Source of the DNA: Bacillus sp. V5-8f
GTDB taxonomy: Bacteria > Bacillota > Bacilli > Bacillales > DSM-1321
NCBI RefSeq assembly: GCF_002863565.1
Contig: NZ_PGUW01000002.1
Span: 248,001 to 312,000, forward strand
Direction: 5' to 3'
Length of the DNA: 64,000 nucleotides
This document shows positions 54,890-64,000 of the stretch, in pieces. The translations under genes and the position numbers were made by a program. The stretch's first letter is position 1. The number at the start of each line of letters is the position of its first letter. The notes under the pieces were generated by a model that worked only from the letters and a program-made list of their open reading frames with translations, was not told the origin of the DNA and searched no databases.

Positions 54890-56380
54890 ATGAATATTTC
54901 GCAATTATTATTAAACTCGGCTAAAGCTAGACCGGAACATCCTGTGGTTGTGTTTAAGGGCCAACAAATTTTTTATCAGGAACTTTTCATGAGAGTAAAA
55001 CAAAAAGCGGTTGGCTTTAGACAATATGGAATTCAAAACAACTTCCACGTGGGATTAATGATGGGAAATAAACCAGAATATATCGTCACTTATTTTGCTT
55101 TATTATCAGTTGGCGCAACCGTTATTCCAATCAATCCAACGTTTAAAGAAAATGAGATCACTCACATTCTCAATGATTCGGAAGCATTTGCTTTGGTCGT
55201 TGATGAAATCGGACTGGCTGAGGTTCAAAAAGCAGAGAACAAATTCACAACTGTTAAAACCATTTTTTCCTTACAGCCTGCCGCTTCCTATGTTTCTTTG
55301 CGTGATGTCATCGGTGATGATGCTGATTATTTTATTGAACCAAAAAATGGAGATAGTCTTGCCCAGATTATTTACACATCGGGGACAACAGGCAAGCCAA
55401 AGGGTGCCTTAATCACTCATGGAAATTTGGAGTGGATGACGGAAACAGGTGCAAAAATGTTAGAGCTTACCAGCGAGGATCGGATTCTTGTGGTTCTTCC
55501 TCTGTTCCATGCCTATGCTAAACTACAAGGATTGCTTAACAGTATTTTAGTAGGCTCAACCATATACTTAGAAGAGCGGTTCATCCCGAATATGATTCTT
55601 GAACGAATTGCCAACGAGAAAATTACAATCTTCCTTGGTGTACCAACGATGTATACGATGTTTGTGAATCTCCCCCAAATTAATGAATTAGACTTCTCTC
55701 AGCTAAGAGTGGCCGGCTGTGGCGGTGCATCCCTTCCTGTAGAAATATTGGAAAAAGTGAATACGGCAATGGGAGTAGATATTGGGGAGGGCTATGGACA
55801 AACAGAAAGTACTGTTATGATCAGCTGTTTTCCGCCAAATGCAGAAAGGGTCCACGGATCGGTTGGTTATCCGCTACCTGGCCTTGAGTTAAAAGTGGTG
55901 GATCCAAATGGAAGAGAGGTGCCAGCAGGCGAAGTTGGAGAAATCATTTTCAAAGGGCCGAATGCGATGAAAGGTTACTACAAAAAGGAACAAGAAACAA
56001 CAGCCACGATTAAAGATGGATGGGTCTTTACCGGAGATCTTGGCAAACAAGATGAACGCGGGCTTCTGTATATCATTGACCGGAAGAAAGACATGATTAT
56101 ACGCGGCGGATACAATGTGTATCCACGTGAAATAGAGGAAGTGCTTTACGGTCATCCGGATGTAGTTGAATGTGCAGTGGTGGGTGAATCGGATCCGACA
56201 TTTGGCGAGGAGGTAGCTGCTTATCTTGTTGTAAGGCAAGAGAAAACACCGGAAGAGATTATTTCATACTGCAAGGAGAAACTTGCTCACTACAAGGTCC
56301 CGCGAAAGATTTATTTTATGGAGGAGCTTCCGAAAACAACAACAGGAAAGATTCTAAAAACGCCATTGAGAAATAGATAG
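54890..56380 (+). CDS. Acyl-CoA ligase (AMP-forming, FadD/LcfA type)
   Basis: 496 residues after AAAGGAGGA. The ATP-binding P-loop is IYTSGTTGKPKGALITHGN (near residue 163). Later motifs are GEGYGQTEST, GWVFTGDLGK and DRKKDMIIRGGYNVYPREIE, with the C-terminal catalytic Lys in TTTGKILK. It activates a fatty or other carboxylic acid to its CoA ester. It is shorter than typical LcfA (about 560), so medium-chain or aryl acids are possible. It is followed by the acyl-CoA dehydrogenase. Confidence 0.92.
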   Translation: MNISQLLLNSAKARPEHPVVVFKGQQIFYQELFMRVKQKAVGFRQYGIQNNFHVGLMMGNKPEYIVTYFALLSVGATVIPINPTFKENEITHILNDSEAFALVVDEIGLAEVQKAENKFTTVKTIFSLQPAASYVSLRDVIGDDADYFIEPKNGDSLAQIIYTSGTTGKPKGALITHGNLEWMTETGAKMLELTSEDRILVVLPLFHAYAKLQGLLNSILVGSTIYLEERFIPNMILERIANEKITIFLGVPTMYTMFVNLPQINELDFSQLRVAGCGGASLPVEILEKVNTAMGVDIGEGYGQTESTVMISCFPPNAERVHGSVGYPLPGLELKVVDPNGREVPAGEVGEIIFKGPNAMKGYYKKEQETTATIKDGWVFTGDLGKQDERGLLYIIDRKKDMIIRGGYNVYPREIEEVLYGHPDVVECAVVGESDPTFGEEVAAYLVVRQEKTPEEIISYCKEKLAHYKVPRKIYFMEELPKTTTGKILKTPLRNR

Positions 56381-56424
56381 GATAAACGTTTATTTACCAA
56401 AGAAAATACAAAGGAGTTTTCGCA

Positions 56425-57567
56425 ATGACTAAACCATATTTTTCAGAAGAGCATGAAATCTTCAGAAAAGCTTTTAGGAAGTTTTTGGAACAAGAAGCCT
56501 ATCCATATTTTGAACAGTGGGAAGAACAAAAGCAAGTACCTAAATCATTTTGGAAGAAAGCTGGTGAACAGGGATACTTATGTCCTTGGGTGGATGAAAA
56601 ATATGGAGGCTCTAATGCTGACTTTGGGTACTCGGTTATCATCGCGGAAGAATTAGATAAAGTAGGAGGAGGACTAGGAATAGGCCTTCATAATGATATT
56701 GTAATCCCCTATATCGATGCGTTTGCATCCGAGGAACAAAAACAAAGGTGGCTTCCAAAGGCTGTTAGCGGTGATATGATTTCTGCGATCGCGATGACTG
56801 AACCGGGAACTGGCTCCGATTTGGCTGGAGTCAAAACAACCGCAAAAAAAGACGGTGACCGTTACATTTTAAATGGAGAAAAAACCTTTATTACAAATGG
56901 TTATTCCGCTAATTTTGTAATCGTTGTATGTGTAACAAATCCAAATGCCACTCCTAAACACACTGGGATTAGCTTAATAGTAGTGGAAGAAGGAACACCT
57001 GGATTTAGAAAAGGCAAGAAGCTGCGCAAATTGGGACAGCATGCAAATGATACTTCTGAGCTAATTTTTGAAGATGCTGTGGTGCCGCAAGAAAATTTAA
57101 TTGGAGAGGAAGGCAAAGGATTCTACTACCTTATGCAAAAGCTTCAGCAAGAGCGACTCATGCTTGCAATCGGAAGTATTACAGCCTGTAAGCATATGCT
57201 GGATATCACCGTTGATTACGTAAAACAGCGGACTGCTTTCGGTAGACCGATCAGTAAATTCCAAAATACACAATTTAAGATCGCTGAAATGGCTACGAAA
57301 ATTAAGATTGGTGAAACGTTTGTAGATAAATTAATAATGGATCACATGGCGAAAAAGAATGTCGTCAATGAAGTGTCCATGGCAAAGTGGTGGCTCACTG
57401 ATTTAGCTAAGAGTGTCGCCAATGAATGCATGCAGCTTCATGGAGGATATGGTTATATGGAAGAGTACGAGATTGCAAGAAGATACCGAGATGTAGCTGT
57501 AGGCTCCATTTATGCGGGCACTAATGAAATCATGAAAACGATTATTGCTAAAAACATGGGCTTATAA
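56425..57567 (+). CDS. Acyl-CoA dehydrogenase
   Basis: 380 residues after AAAGGAG. The FAD/substrate motifs are AIAMTEPGTGSDLAGV (near residue 121) and FITNGYSANFVIVV. The C-terminal LHGGYGYMEEYEIARRYRD and IYAGTNEIMKTII are typical. Where short-chain enzymes have Glu (YEGTNE) this protein has Ala, as in long-chain and isovaleryl types that use another base. It makes enoyl-CoA for the hydratase. It stands 44 bases after the ligase. Confidence 0.93.
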   Translation: MTKPYFSEEHEIFRKAFRKFLEQEAYPYFEQWEEQKQVPKSFWKKAGEQGYLCPWVDEKYGGSNADFGYSVIIAEELDKVGGGLGIGLHNDIVIPYIDAFASEEQKQRWLPKAVSGDMISAIAMTEPGTGSDLAGVKTTAKKDGDRYILNGEKTFITNGYSANFVIVVCVTNPNATPKHTGISLIVVEEGTPGFRKGKKLRKLGQHANDTSELIFEDAVVPQENLIGEEGKGFYYLMQKLQQERLMLAIGSITACKHMLDITVDYVKQRTAFGRPISKFQNTQFKIAEMATKIKIGETFVDKLIMDHMAKKNVVNEVSMAKWWLTDLAKSVANECMQLHGGYGYMEEYEIARRYRDVAVGSIYAGTNEIMKTIIAKNMGL

Positions 57568-57571
57568 AGGA

Positions 57572-58232
57572 AGCCGTCTTATTTGGTCTAGCGTTATCCG
57601 GCGGGGTAAGTGTGCCATTAATTTTCGGCTAGCGGCTGAGGAATGCTTATATGATCAACAATTCCGATACAAAAATTCTCTTTATTGAAGAAGAGTACGA
57701 AGATGTCATTCTTAATCCGGCATAAGCTTTCCGTACAAGATTCAATTCGAAAGACAAATTCGGTAGGAAAACCTGTAATAAATGTCGAAGTAAGAGTGGT
57801 AGATGAAAACATGAATGATGTCCCATTATGTGAAATAGGAGAAATCGTTTACCGTGGGCCTACACTAATGAAAGGATACTACACGAATCCAAAAGCCACA
57901 GAAGAGTCATTTAAAGAAGGTTGGTTTCATAGCGGCGATTTAGTCCGAATGGATGAGGAGGGTTTTATCTATGTAGTGGATCGAAAAAAACATGATTATT
58001 ATCGGCGGGGAAAACATCTATGCTGCGGAAGTAGAAGGTGCTCTCTATAAGCACGATGACATTCCTGAAGGTGCTGTTGTAGGCGTCGCTGCTCAAGAAT
58101 GGGGTGAAAGTGTAAAAAGCTTGCGTTGGGCTAAAGAAAGGGAAGAGTCTCACTGAGGACGAGATTATCCAGTCATCCGGTACTGTTTGTTTGAATTAGC
58201 AGGTAAATCAAATGTATTGAGCTCCCCAATTT
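57572..58232 (+). pseudogene. Decayed second acyl-CoA ligase
   Basis: Pieces of an AMP-forming ligase appear in several frames. EAVLFGLALSGGVSVP begins right after the dehydrogenase stop. INFRLAAEECLY follows in another frame, then MINNSDTKILFIEEEYEDV. After a large internal deletion come GKPVINVEVRVVDENMNDVP, GPTLMKGYYTNPKATEESF and HSGDL. The DRKKHD motif is followed by another frameshift to IIGGENIYAAEVEGALYKH. The P-loop and C-terminal Lys are missing. The 121-codon open frame at 57685 is only one such piece. It shows a ligase gene lost between the dehydrogenase and the monooxygenase. Confidence 0.9.
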
Positions 58233-58271
58233 AATATTTTACCAACTTCACAAGGCAGAGAGGAGAAAACT

Positions 58272-59252
58272 GTGAAAACAAGGATTACAGAGCTTTTAGG
58301 AATTGAATACCCAATTATTTGCGGCGGAATGTTCCAGGTGGGCCGGGCTGAATTAGCGGCTGCAGTATCCGAAGCGGGCGGATTAGGAATTATAACCTCC
58401 AAAACACAAGTGACCCCAGAGGGACTTCGTAAGGAAGTACATAAAGTTAAAGCGCTTACAAATAAACCATTTGCTGTAAACTTAAACTTGTTTCCAAGCC
58501 AAACCGTTACTCCTAATGAAGAGTTCATAAACGTCTTGATGGAAGAAGGAGTAAAAATCGTTGAAACAAGCGGAAGAAGCCCAAAAGAATTAATGCCTAT
58601 GCTGAAGGACAATGGATTCATCGTTTTACACAAGGTAGCTGGTGTGAAATATGCAGTTACTGCTGAAAAACTTGGTGTTGACGCTGTTATTGTTGTTGGA
58701 AATGAAACTGGCGGACACCCAGGTATGAGTGATGTAGGTTCTCTCGTTATGCTGCCGAGAGTTGTTGATTCAGTAAACATCCCTGTCATTGCAGGCGGGG
58801 GATATGCTGATGGAAGAGGCTTGGTTAGTGCATTGGCCTTTGGAGCAGAGGGAGTTGTCATGGGTACCCGATTTATGGCAACTGAAGAAGCCCCCATTCA
58901 CGATCATATTAAGCAATGGATGGTTGGCGCTGATGAAACAAACACCATTATTATTCAGCGAAACATTGGCAGTCCTTCCCGTGTTGCTTTGAATGAGGTA
59001 AGTAAGGAAGTAGACCGTCTTGAGCAGGAGGGTGCAACAATTGAACAGCTACTGCCCTTAATTACAGGGCAAAGGGCGAAATCCGTATATTTCGATGGAG
59101 ACATAAACGGCGGCATATGGTCATGCGGGCAATCAGTAGGACTTATAAAAGAAGTTTTGCCGATTAGGGATTTGTTCCAACAAATTACTAATGAAGCAAA
59201 TCAATCGCTAGAGTTTATTAGAAAAAGCCTATCATCGCTTTCCAATGTTTAA
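58272..59252 (+). CDS. Nitronate monooxygenase family flavoprotein (NPD-like)
   Basis: 326 residues from a GTG at 58272, after GAGGAG. The FMN-barrel pattern is ELLGIEYPIICGGMFQVG at the start, VVGNETGGHPGMSDVGSL near residue 150 and IPVIAGGGYADGRGLVSAL near residue 175. Such proteins oxidise nitronates, but related FMN enzymes in acyl-CoA clusters act as enoyl-CoA reductases (FabK type) or with unknown substrates. Its place among beta-oxidation genes hints at an acyl substrate; this is inference. Confidence 0.85.
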   Translation: MKTRITELLGIEYPIICGGMFQVGRAELAAAVSEAGGLGIITSKTQVTPEGLRKEVHKVKALTNKPFAVNLNLFPSQTVTPNEEFINVLMEEGVKIVETSGRSPKELMPMLKDNGFIVLHKVAGVKYAVTAEKLGVDAVIVVGNETGGHPGMSDVGSLVMLPRVVDSVNIPVIAGGGYADGRGLVSALAFGAEGVVMGTRFMATEEAPIHDHIKQWMVGADETNTIIIQRNIGSPSRVALNEVSKEVDRLEQEGATIEQLLPLITGQRAKSVYFDGDINGGIWSCGQSVGLIKEVLPIRDLFQQITNEANQSLEFIRKSLSSLSNV

Positions 59253-59425
59253 GTGTTTTGTAACTAGAAGAAAACGAGGAAAACTTTAATAAAAGTACTA
59301 TTACGTTCTACATATAAACATTCCTTCATAGCTATTATATGGTGGTTTTTTCAGTGATGTAGAATTCTAAGGTGGTAGAGTTGCCTTTAAAATCCCAATG
59401 AACCATAAGGAGGAGAAAAGTATTG

Positions 59426-60577
59426 ATGCGTGAAGTTGTGATCGTAGAAGCTGTTCGTACACCTGTTGGCAAAAGAAAGGGAGCTTTAAGCACCGTTCGT
59501 CCTGATGAACTGGCTGCAAAGGTTTTAAAGGAATTGGTTAGCCGCGCTGGCATTTCAGCTGAAATCGTGGAAGACGTGGTTTTAGGTTGTGTCATACAGG
59601 TTGAAGAACAAGCATTGAATATTGCCCGTTCAGCCGCATTAATGGCCGGTTTCCCGATCCATGTTCCTGGAACCACGCTAGATAGACAATGCGGTTCTGG
59701 CCAACAGGCCATTCATTTTGCTGCGCAAGCTATTTTAGCTGGAGACATGGATGTTGCAATCGCAGGCGGGGTAGAAAGCATGTCAAGAATCCCAATGGGC
59801 GCATCCCGCCAAAATTCCTCCTGGAGTGAAACCCTCACTTCTAAATATGAAATGATACACCAAGGCCTGTCTGCCGAGCGGATTGCTGAAAAATGGGGAT
59901 ATAGCCGTCGTGAATTAGATGAATTTTCACTTGAAAGTCATGAACGAGCTCTAAGGGCACAAGAGGAAGGCCGTTTCGAGCGTGAAATCATGCCTATTGA
60001 AGTAACGTCAGACGACGGAATAAAAACAGTTGTAACACAAGATGAAGGGCCACGAAGGGGATCCACTCTTGAAAAGTTATCTTCCTTACAACCTGCTTTC
60101 ATGGAAGGCGGTAGAATCCATGCAGGCAATTCTAGCCAAATGAGTGATGGTGCTGCGGCTCTCCTGTTAATGTCAAGAGAAAAAGCCGAAGAATTAGGCC
60201 TTAAACCAAGATTTCGTATCGTATCTCGTGCGGTAGTTGGTTCTGATCCTACTCTTATGCTGACTGGCCCTGCAGAAGCATCGCGAAAGGCGCTATCAAA
60301 AGCAGGCCTTACGATTGAAGATATGGATACTTATGAAGTAAATGAAGCTTTTGCTCCAGTCCCAATATTATGGAGGAATGAATTGAAAGCGGACCCTCAG
60401 AAACTTAATCCGAATGGTGGAGCTATAGCGTTAGGTCATCCACTTGGCTGTTCAGGGGCTCGACTGATGGTAACGATGATGCATGAGCTTGAACGAACAG
60501 GGGGACGTTACGGACTTCAGGCGATTTGTGAAGGCGGCGGGATGGCAAACGGCACGATCATTGAGAGAATAGGGTAA
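59426..60577 (+). CDS. Thiolase (acetyl-CoA C-acyltransferase)
   Basis: 383 residues from the ATG at 59426, after AAGGAGGAG. The acyl-binding Cys is in LDRQCGSGQQAIH (near residue 89). NEAFAPV, NGGAIALGHPLGCSGARLM and CEGGGMANG carry the remaining catalytic residues. It cleaves 3-ketoacyl-CoA to acetyl-CoA. It precedes the SDR dehydrogenase by 36 bases. It resembles the partial thiolase at the start of the window, so the region holds two related thiolases. Confidence 0.95.
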   Translation: MREVVIVEAVRTPVGKRKGALSTVRPDELAAKVLKELVSRAGISAEIVEDVVLGCVIQVEEQALNIARSAALMAGFPIHVPGTTLDRQCGSGQQAIHFAAQAILAGDMDVAIAGGVESMSRIPMGASRQNSSWSETLTSKYEMIHQGLSAERIAEKWGYSRRELDEFSLESHERALRAQEEGRFEREIMPIEVTSDDGIKTVVTQDEGPRRGSTLEKLSSLQPAFMEGGRIHAGNSSQMSDGAAALLLMSREKAEELGLKPRFRIVSRAVVGSDPTLMLTGPAEASRKALSKAGLTIEDMDTYEVNEAFAPVPILWRNELKADPQKLNPNGGAIALGHPLGCSGARLMVTMMHELERTGGRYGLQAICEGGGMANGTIIERIG

Positions 60578-60613
60578 TTTTTTTTCTAATTTAATATAAA
60601 GGGAGGATGAGTT

Positions 60614-61384
60614 ATGCAAATTAAAGGGAATGTAGCCCTTGTAACGGGCGGAGCTTCTGGACTCGGTGAAGCTACAGTCACACGTTTTGTAGAAAATGGC
60701 GGACATGCAGCAATACTAGATTTACAAGAAGATAGAGGAACTTCCCTAGTTGAGAAGTTAGGGTCCGATAATGTCATATATATAAAAACCAATGTTACAA
60801 GTGAAGAAGAAGTGCAGTCAGCTGTTAATCAAACCATCGAAAAGTTCGGAGTGATTCATGCTGCCATTAATTGTGCAGGAATTGGAACTGCTGAAAAAAC
60901 TGTCGGCAAAGAAAAGCCGCATGATCTTGGCACTTTTACGAGGGTTATCCAAGTGAACCTTATTGGTACGTTTAACGTTATTAGGTTAGTTGCGGAGAAA
61001 ATGATACGTAATTCCCCGAATGAAGAAGGGGAAAGAGGCGTCATTATTAACACCGCTTCTGTAGCTGCATTTGATGGACAAATGGGCCAAGCCGCCTATA
61101 GTGCATCTAAGGGCGGCATTGTGGGCATGACATTGCCGATTGCCCGTGATCTTGCAAGCCATGGAATTCGCGTCATAACCATCGCTCCAGGACTAATGGA
61201 TACTCCATTATTGGCCGGCGCTCCTGAAAAGGTTCGTAATGCCTTGGGCGCAATGGTGCCGTTTCCAAAAAGATTAGGTTATTCTTCTGAATATGCAATG
61301 TTGGCCCAGAGCATTATCGAAAATCCATTGCTAAACGGGGAAACCATACGTCTAGACGGCGCTATTCGTATGCAGCCTAAGTAA
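60614..61384 (+). CDS. SDR 3-hydroxyacyl-CoA dehydrogenase (HSD10-like)
   Basis: 256 residues after GGGAGGA. The NAD motif is [13 protein letters not shown] (residues 10-22), the catalytic Tyr and Lys are in YSASKGG (near 161) and the Ser in [26 protein letters not shown] is typical of type II 3-hydroxyacyl-CoA dehydrogenase. It oxidises 3-hydroxyacyl-CoA, including branched forms. With the hydratase, dehydrogenase and thiolase it completes a beta-oxidation round. A terminator follows at 61420. Confidence 0.92.
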   Translation: MQIKGNVALVTGGASGLGEATVTRFVENGGHAAILDLQEDRGTSLVEKLGSDNVIYIKTNVTSEEEVQSAVNQTIEKFGVIHAAINCAGIGTAEKTVGKEKPHDLGTFTRVIQVNLIGTFNVIRLVAEKMIRNSPNEEGERGVIINTASVAAFDGQMGQAAYSASKGGIVGMTLPIARDLASHGIRVITIAPGLMDTPLLAGAPEKVRNALGAMVPFPKRLGYSSEYAMLAQSIIENPLLNGETIRLDGAIRMQPK

Positions 61385-61418
61385 CTTATCACTGCAAACT
61401 GTAAATATTCATAAAACA

Positions 61419-61468
61419 CAAAGATGGGCTCATTTAAAACTATGTTTTTAAACGAACCCATCTTTTTA
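61419..61468. terminator. Bidirectional terminator after the SDR gene
   Basis: AAAGATGGGCTC with TTTAAAA pairs with TTTTTAAACGAACCCATCTTT, with minor mismatch. A and T flanks serve both converging genes. Confidence 0.8.
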
Positions 61469-61533
61469 TGCGTTTATGAAACTAACTTAGATACAATTGC
61501 CACCGCTTAGACAGCTAATACTGTATATACGCT

Positions 61534-63147
61534 TTATATTAAAACAGCTGTACCAACAGGCCTGCCATAGAAAGGAATATCCGTATTGATTAATACATAC
61601 TTGTTGACATGAACTGCCAAACCTTGCGTGAAATGCGGCAGATTATTATTGATCATGGTCAATATGCCTTTTCTGCATGCCACCACCAGCCTTGGTGCCC
61701 GATTCCCGATATCCAGATCGGAGCAATTTGTAATCAAGCAAGATGTAAAATGAATAAGATGGATTGCGTGATACCTGGCAGTGAAGGTGCAACTATCAAT
61801 TTTTATATTGTTCACATGTCCACCATACTGATAGATGAAAACTGCATCCAAGCTATAAACAGAATTACTGACAGTTACATTTTCTATATGATCTTCAACT
61901 AAAACTTGAAGATTTCGGCAGTTCTCTACCAGAACACTGCCGATATTTTGTACAGGCATTGACCTGTTCGTTTGTTTGGCTCTAAACATGATATTCATCG
62001 ATACAGGCGAGCGCCAATTCCGTGCAATAACTGAACCAACCTTATCCATTGTCCATGAACCGCCGCTCTGCGAATAACCGTTCAATTGAACAGTTCCCCC
62101 GTTAGGAAAGTAAATCCCATCGAAAATGTAATTTGCTTTGTCATATGCATTTTGAGAAACAAAACCGCTATGCTTCCTTGCCTTATGGAATACAGTACAA
62201 TTAAGCATCGTTACATTGCCTGCAAGCTGGAATGAGTCCATCTGACAGTTTTGCATGATAACATTGACGAGATTATCATGCGTATCCATTGAAGCGGAAT
62301 TAGCTGCCTGTGGTTCATTGAATATCATACAGTTTATGAATTGAAGATTATAAACAGGTTCCCATCCACCCGAAGAATGACCGTGCCGGCCAGATTGAGT
62401 GGAACAATTCTCATATAAGATATTCGTAGAACTGATGGTAGCCAAACCATAGCTAGTACCGGTACCAGAGTAATAGGCACGTTCCGTTTTAACAAACTTC
62501 ATATGAACGTTTACACAGAACCTTGGTGTAATGCAGGTTACATAGTTATCCACCGTTACTCCTTCTATATAAATATCCTTGCCAAAATCTATTCTGATTC
62601 CAAATAATCCATTTGGAAGCGGAGCAGTATTTTCAATTCTTAAGGATCCAACAATTTTCACGCAAGCTGGATCATGTACCTCAACTATATCGATCATTTT
62701 CATATCAAAGGGCATGGCCCCATGTATCCAGACTCTATCTGCCTCAACATTCGATATTTCAAAGTTCCCGCCTTTCCAGTAGTAGCCTCTTGAGGGATGA
62801 TAGAGTTCTTTCGATGCTACAATTCGAATGATGTCCCCTTTTTTAATACCAGCTGTATGGTTTAATAAGATGTAATTTGCGCCTTTGTTATAACCGCCGG
62901 TAGCTATATATGTACCTCTTAAAATTCCCTTAGCTAAGAATGTTTCTCCTTTGTTTTTGGATTTAATAATAGCATTTTTAGCTAGAATATTAATGCTCTT
63001 GCCGACAATGGGTTCTGTTACAAAATACTCACCGTTAAGGACTATTGTTTTTCCATTGGCTGTATTGACTGTATTCTGTATATTTTGTGTATCATCTTTC
63101 CCATTCGGTACAATCGTAATAAATTCTGTTGGGTCATTCTTGCTCAT
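61534..63147 (-). CDS. Second right-handed beta-helix protein
   Basis: 537 residues from the ATG complementary to 63145-63147 (AAAGGAC upstream; the longer frame adds 17 residues without a site). The opening EFITIVPNGKDDTQNIQNTV corresponds to the pectate-lyase-superfamily start, followed by regular beta-helix rungs with many Asn and Val (IENTAPLPNGLFG, ITPRFCVNVHMKFV, NCMIFNEPQAAN). No signal peptide is visible. It may be a surface or spore-coat protein or polysaccharide lyase. It has no polysaccharide genes nearby. Confidence 0.75.
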   Translation of the reverse strand: MSKNDPTEFITIVPNGKDDTQNIQNTVNTANGKTIVLNGEYFVTEPIVGKSINILAKNAIIKSKNKGETFLAKGILRGTYIATGGYNKGANYILLNHTAGIKKGDIIRIVASKELYHPSRGYYWKGGNFEISNVEADRVWIHGAMPFDMKMIDIVEVHDPACVKIVGSLRIENTAPLPNGLFGIRIDFGKDIYIEGVTVDNYVTCITPRFCVNVHMKFVKTERAYYSGTGTSYGLATISSTNILYENCSTQSGRHGHSSGGWEPVYNLQFINCMIFNEPQAANSASMDTHDNLVNVIMQNCQMDSFQLAGNVTMLNCTVFHKARKHSGFVSQNAYDKANYIFDGIYFPNGGTVQLNGYSQSGGSWTMDKVGSVIARNWRSPVSMNIMFRAKQTNRSMPVQNIGSVLVENCRNLQVLVEDHIENVTVSNSVYSLDAVFIYQYGGHVNNIKIDSCTFTARYHAIHLIHFTSCLITNCSDLDIGNRAPRLVVACRKGILTMINNNLPHFTQGLAVHVNKYVLINTDIPFYGRPVGTAVLI

Positions 63148-63643
63148 AACAAGATCAGTCCTTTTTTGACTCTCAGATTTGCAAAATGCAGCAACCATTA
63201 TAATGTTTATTTGATTTTACAGTATTTATTACGGTCTTTCTATTAGTTAGGTTCAGTTTAGATGTTGACTGAAATCTACGCCATTCCACTTGAAATGAAC
63301 CAATATAGTCACCATGTTAGGAATAACAGATTAGGACGGCGACACATGTTGGGGTATTTAAAACTCTTTAATGGGCTATTCACTATGTCGATGGTGGGGT
63401 GAAAGTTCATAAAGTAGAATGAGGTGTTTTCAAGCTGGTAATTTATTTGGCGTGCTTCTTTACTATGTTGACTCTTTCCCTTATGGTAATGAAAAGAACT
63501 GTACGTCAGTTTTAAAGATAGGGATTATTATATAAAATACAAGTAACCCAGTTGCACACATAAGAAAATGCTTATACAATGATATAGTTCTCTAACCGTA
63601 TATAAGCAAATAGTTATTTACAAATATACATAGGGGGTGCCAC
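63148..63643. other. Intergenic region upstream of the ArsR-type gene
   Basis: About 500 bases without a supported gene. Just before the ArsR start, AAATAGTTATTT (63608-63619) and nearby AT-rich inverted bits could be an ArsR-type operator. A terminator for the beta-helix gene would be on the other side. Confidence 0.35.
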
Positions 63644-63991
63644 ATGCAGGCACAAGATGTAATAACGATAGAATCAGCATCCAGCATTCTTAAGCTCTTG
63701 GGTGATAAAACGCGGTTATCAATGGTGAAAATCATGATGGAACACGAATGCTGTGTGTGTGAGTTGGTCGATCTGTTTGAAATCAGCCAACCCGCTATCA
63801 GCCAGCATGTACGAAAGTTAAAAGACAGCGGACTTATAAAGGAACGAAGATGCGGTCAATGGATTTATTACTCATTAAATTCCGATTATCCGTTTTACCC
63901 TTTTATTCTAGACATCCTTCATAAGCTGCCTAGCCAGCGTTTTAAAGTGGATGAAATAGAATTCCAGGGAAGAAGAGTTTGTTGTGACTAA
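63644..63991 (+). CDS. arsR: ArsR/SmtB-family metal-responsive repressor
   Basis: 115 residues, the usual length. The winged-helix domain contains ILKLLGDKTRLSMVKIMMEH and the recognition helix SQPAISQHVRKLKDSGLI. The metal-binding ECCVCEL in helix 3 is the As(III)/Sb(III) thiolate site of ArsR, and a CCD sits at the C-terminus. It should repress its own operon until arsenite or a similar metalloid binds. GGGGG lies 8 bases before the ATG. The next bases after the stop include GAGGAGG, so a partner gene likely starts just past the window. Confidence 0.9.
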   Translation: MQAQDVITIESASSILKLLGDKTRLSMVKIMMEHECCVCELVDLFEISQPAISQHVRKLKDSGLIKERRCGQWIYYSLNSDYPFYPFILDILHKLPSQRFKVDEIEFQGRRVCCD

Positions 63992-64000
63992 CGAGGAGGA

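Noticed and set aside
57685..58050. 121-codon open frame as a real gene
   Set aside because: It is one fragment of a frameshifted ligase pseudogene and lacks the catalytic core.
58208..58897. 229-codon frame on the minus strand
   Set aside because: It is the antisense shadow of the nitronate monooxygenase gene, which has a clear ribosome site and motifs.

Overview
The window looks like chromosomal DNA of an endospore-forming Bacillaceae (Bacillus/Mesobacillus/Neobacillus-like). The reasons are an alpha/beta-type small acid-soluble spore protein, a Spo0E-type phosphatase, a tapA-sipW-tasA matrix operon, a glgBCDA glycogen operon, a proBA T-box leader, strong AGGAGG ribosome binding sites with frequent TTG/GTG starts, and moderate GC. 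I see no rRNA, tRNA, CRISPR array, phage module or transposase. All family names come from reading motifs and gene order by eye; no search was run.

Layout. 1-6852: the 3' end of a thiolase, a hot-dog thioesterase, an HSL-type esterase and a complete Liv-type ABC transporter (livHMGF plus a lipoprotein binding protein). 6981-8330: a secreted alpha/beta hydrolase. 8506-12596: a biofilm-matrix locus with a cluster of SinR-like GTTCTTT sites, a tapA homologue whose signal peptide is broken by an in-frame TAG, sipW, and three TasA-family genes. 12691-18948: a TVP38 membrane protein, a phosphoesterase, a two-gene OpuF-type osmoprotectant importer, and a base-excision-repair pair (Fpg-like glycosylase plus endonuclease IV). 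19003-21845: MFS and MATE exporters. 21984-25105: a three-gene envelope glycosylation module (YkoS-like, YkoT-like, GtrA). 25387-32283: a GH15-like protein and glgBCDA. 32349-35020: a proline T-box and proBA.

35133-53245 is a patchwork of single genes. It holds VanW, a luciferase-like monooxygenase, a CatE-like dioxygenase, a SASP, a decayed aldo/keto reductase, a beta-helix protein, a stand-alone LigD-type polymerase domain, ldh with a Rex operator, a LysM-M23 peptidase, a GH18 hydrolase, a Spo0E-like protein, a thioesterase with altered active site, a YjbC-like acetyltransferase and several very small genes on the minus strand. 53804-61384 is a fatty- or acyl-acid degradation cluster: enoyl-CoA hydratase, acyl-CoA ligase, acyl-CoA dehydrogenase, a decayed second ligase, nitronate monooxygenase, thiolase and SDR dehydrogenase. 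The window closes with a second beta-helix protein and an ArsR-type regulator.

How the parts work together. The ligase, dehydrogenase, hydratase, SDR and thiolase make up a full beta-oxidation round, with a cre-like CcpA box between the hydratase and the ligase. The matrix locus keeps its peptidase, its fibre subunits and its putative SinR sites, but seems to have lost secretion of the TapA anchor. The most interesting items are the broken tapA under intact SinR-like control with an expanded TasA set, a phased 20-21 bp repeat array in front of the acyl-CoA ligase, a LivG with a non-canonical ABC signature, and a GtrA/GT2/YkoS operon that looks like a self-contained envelope-polymer decoration system.
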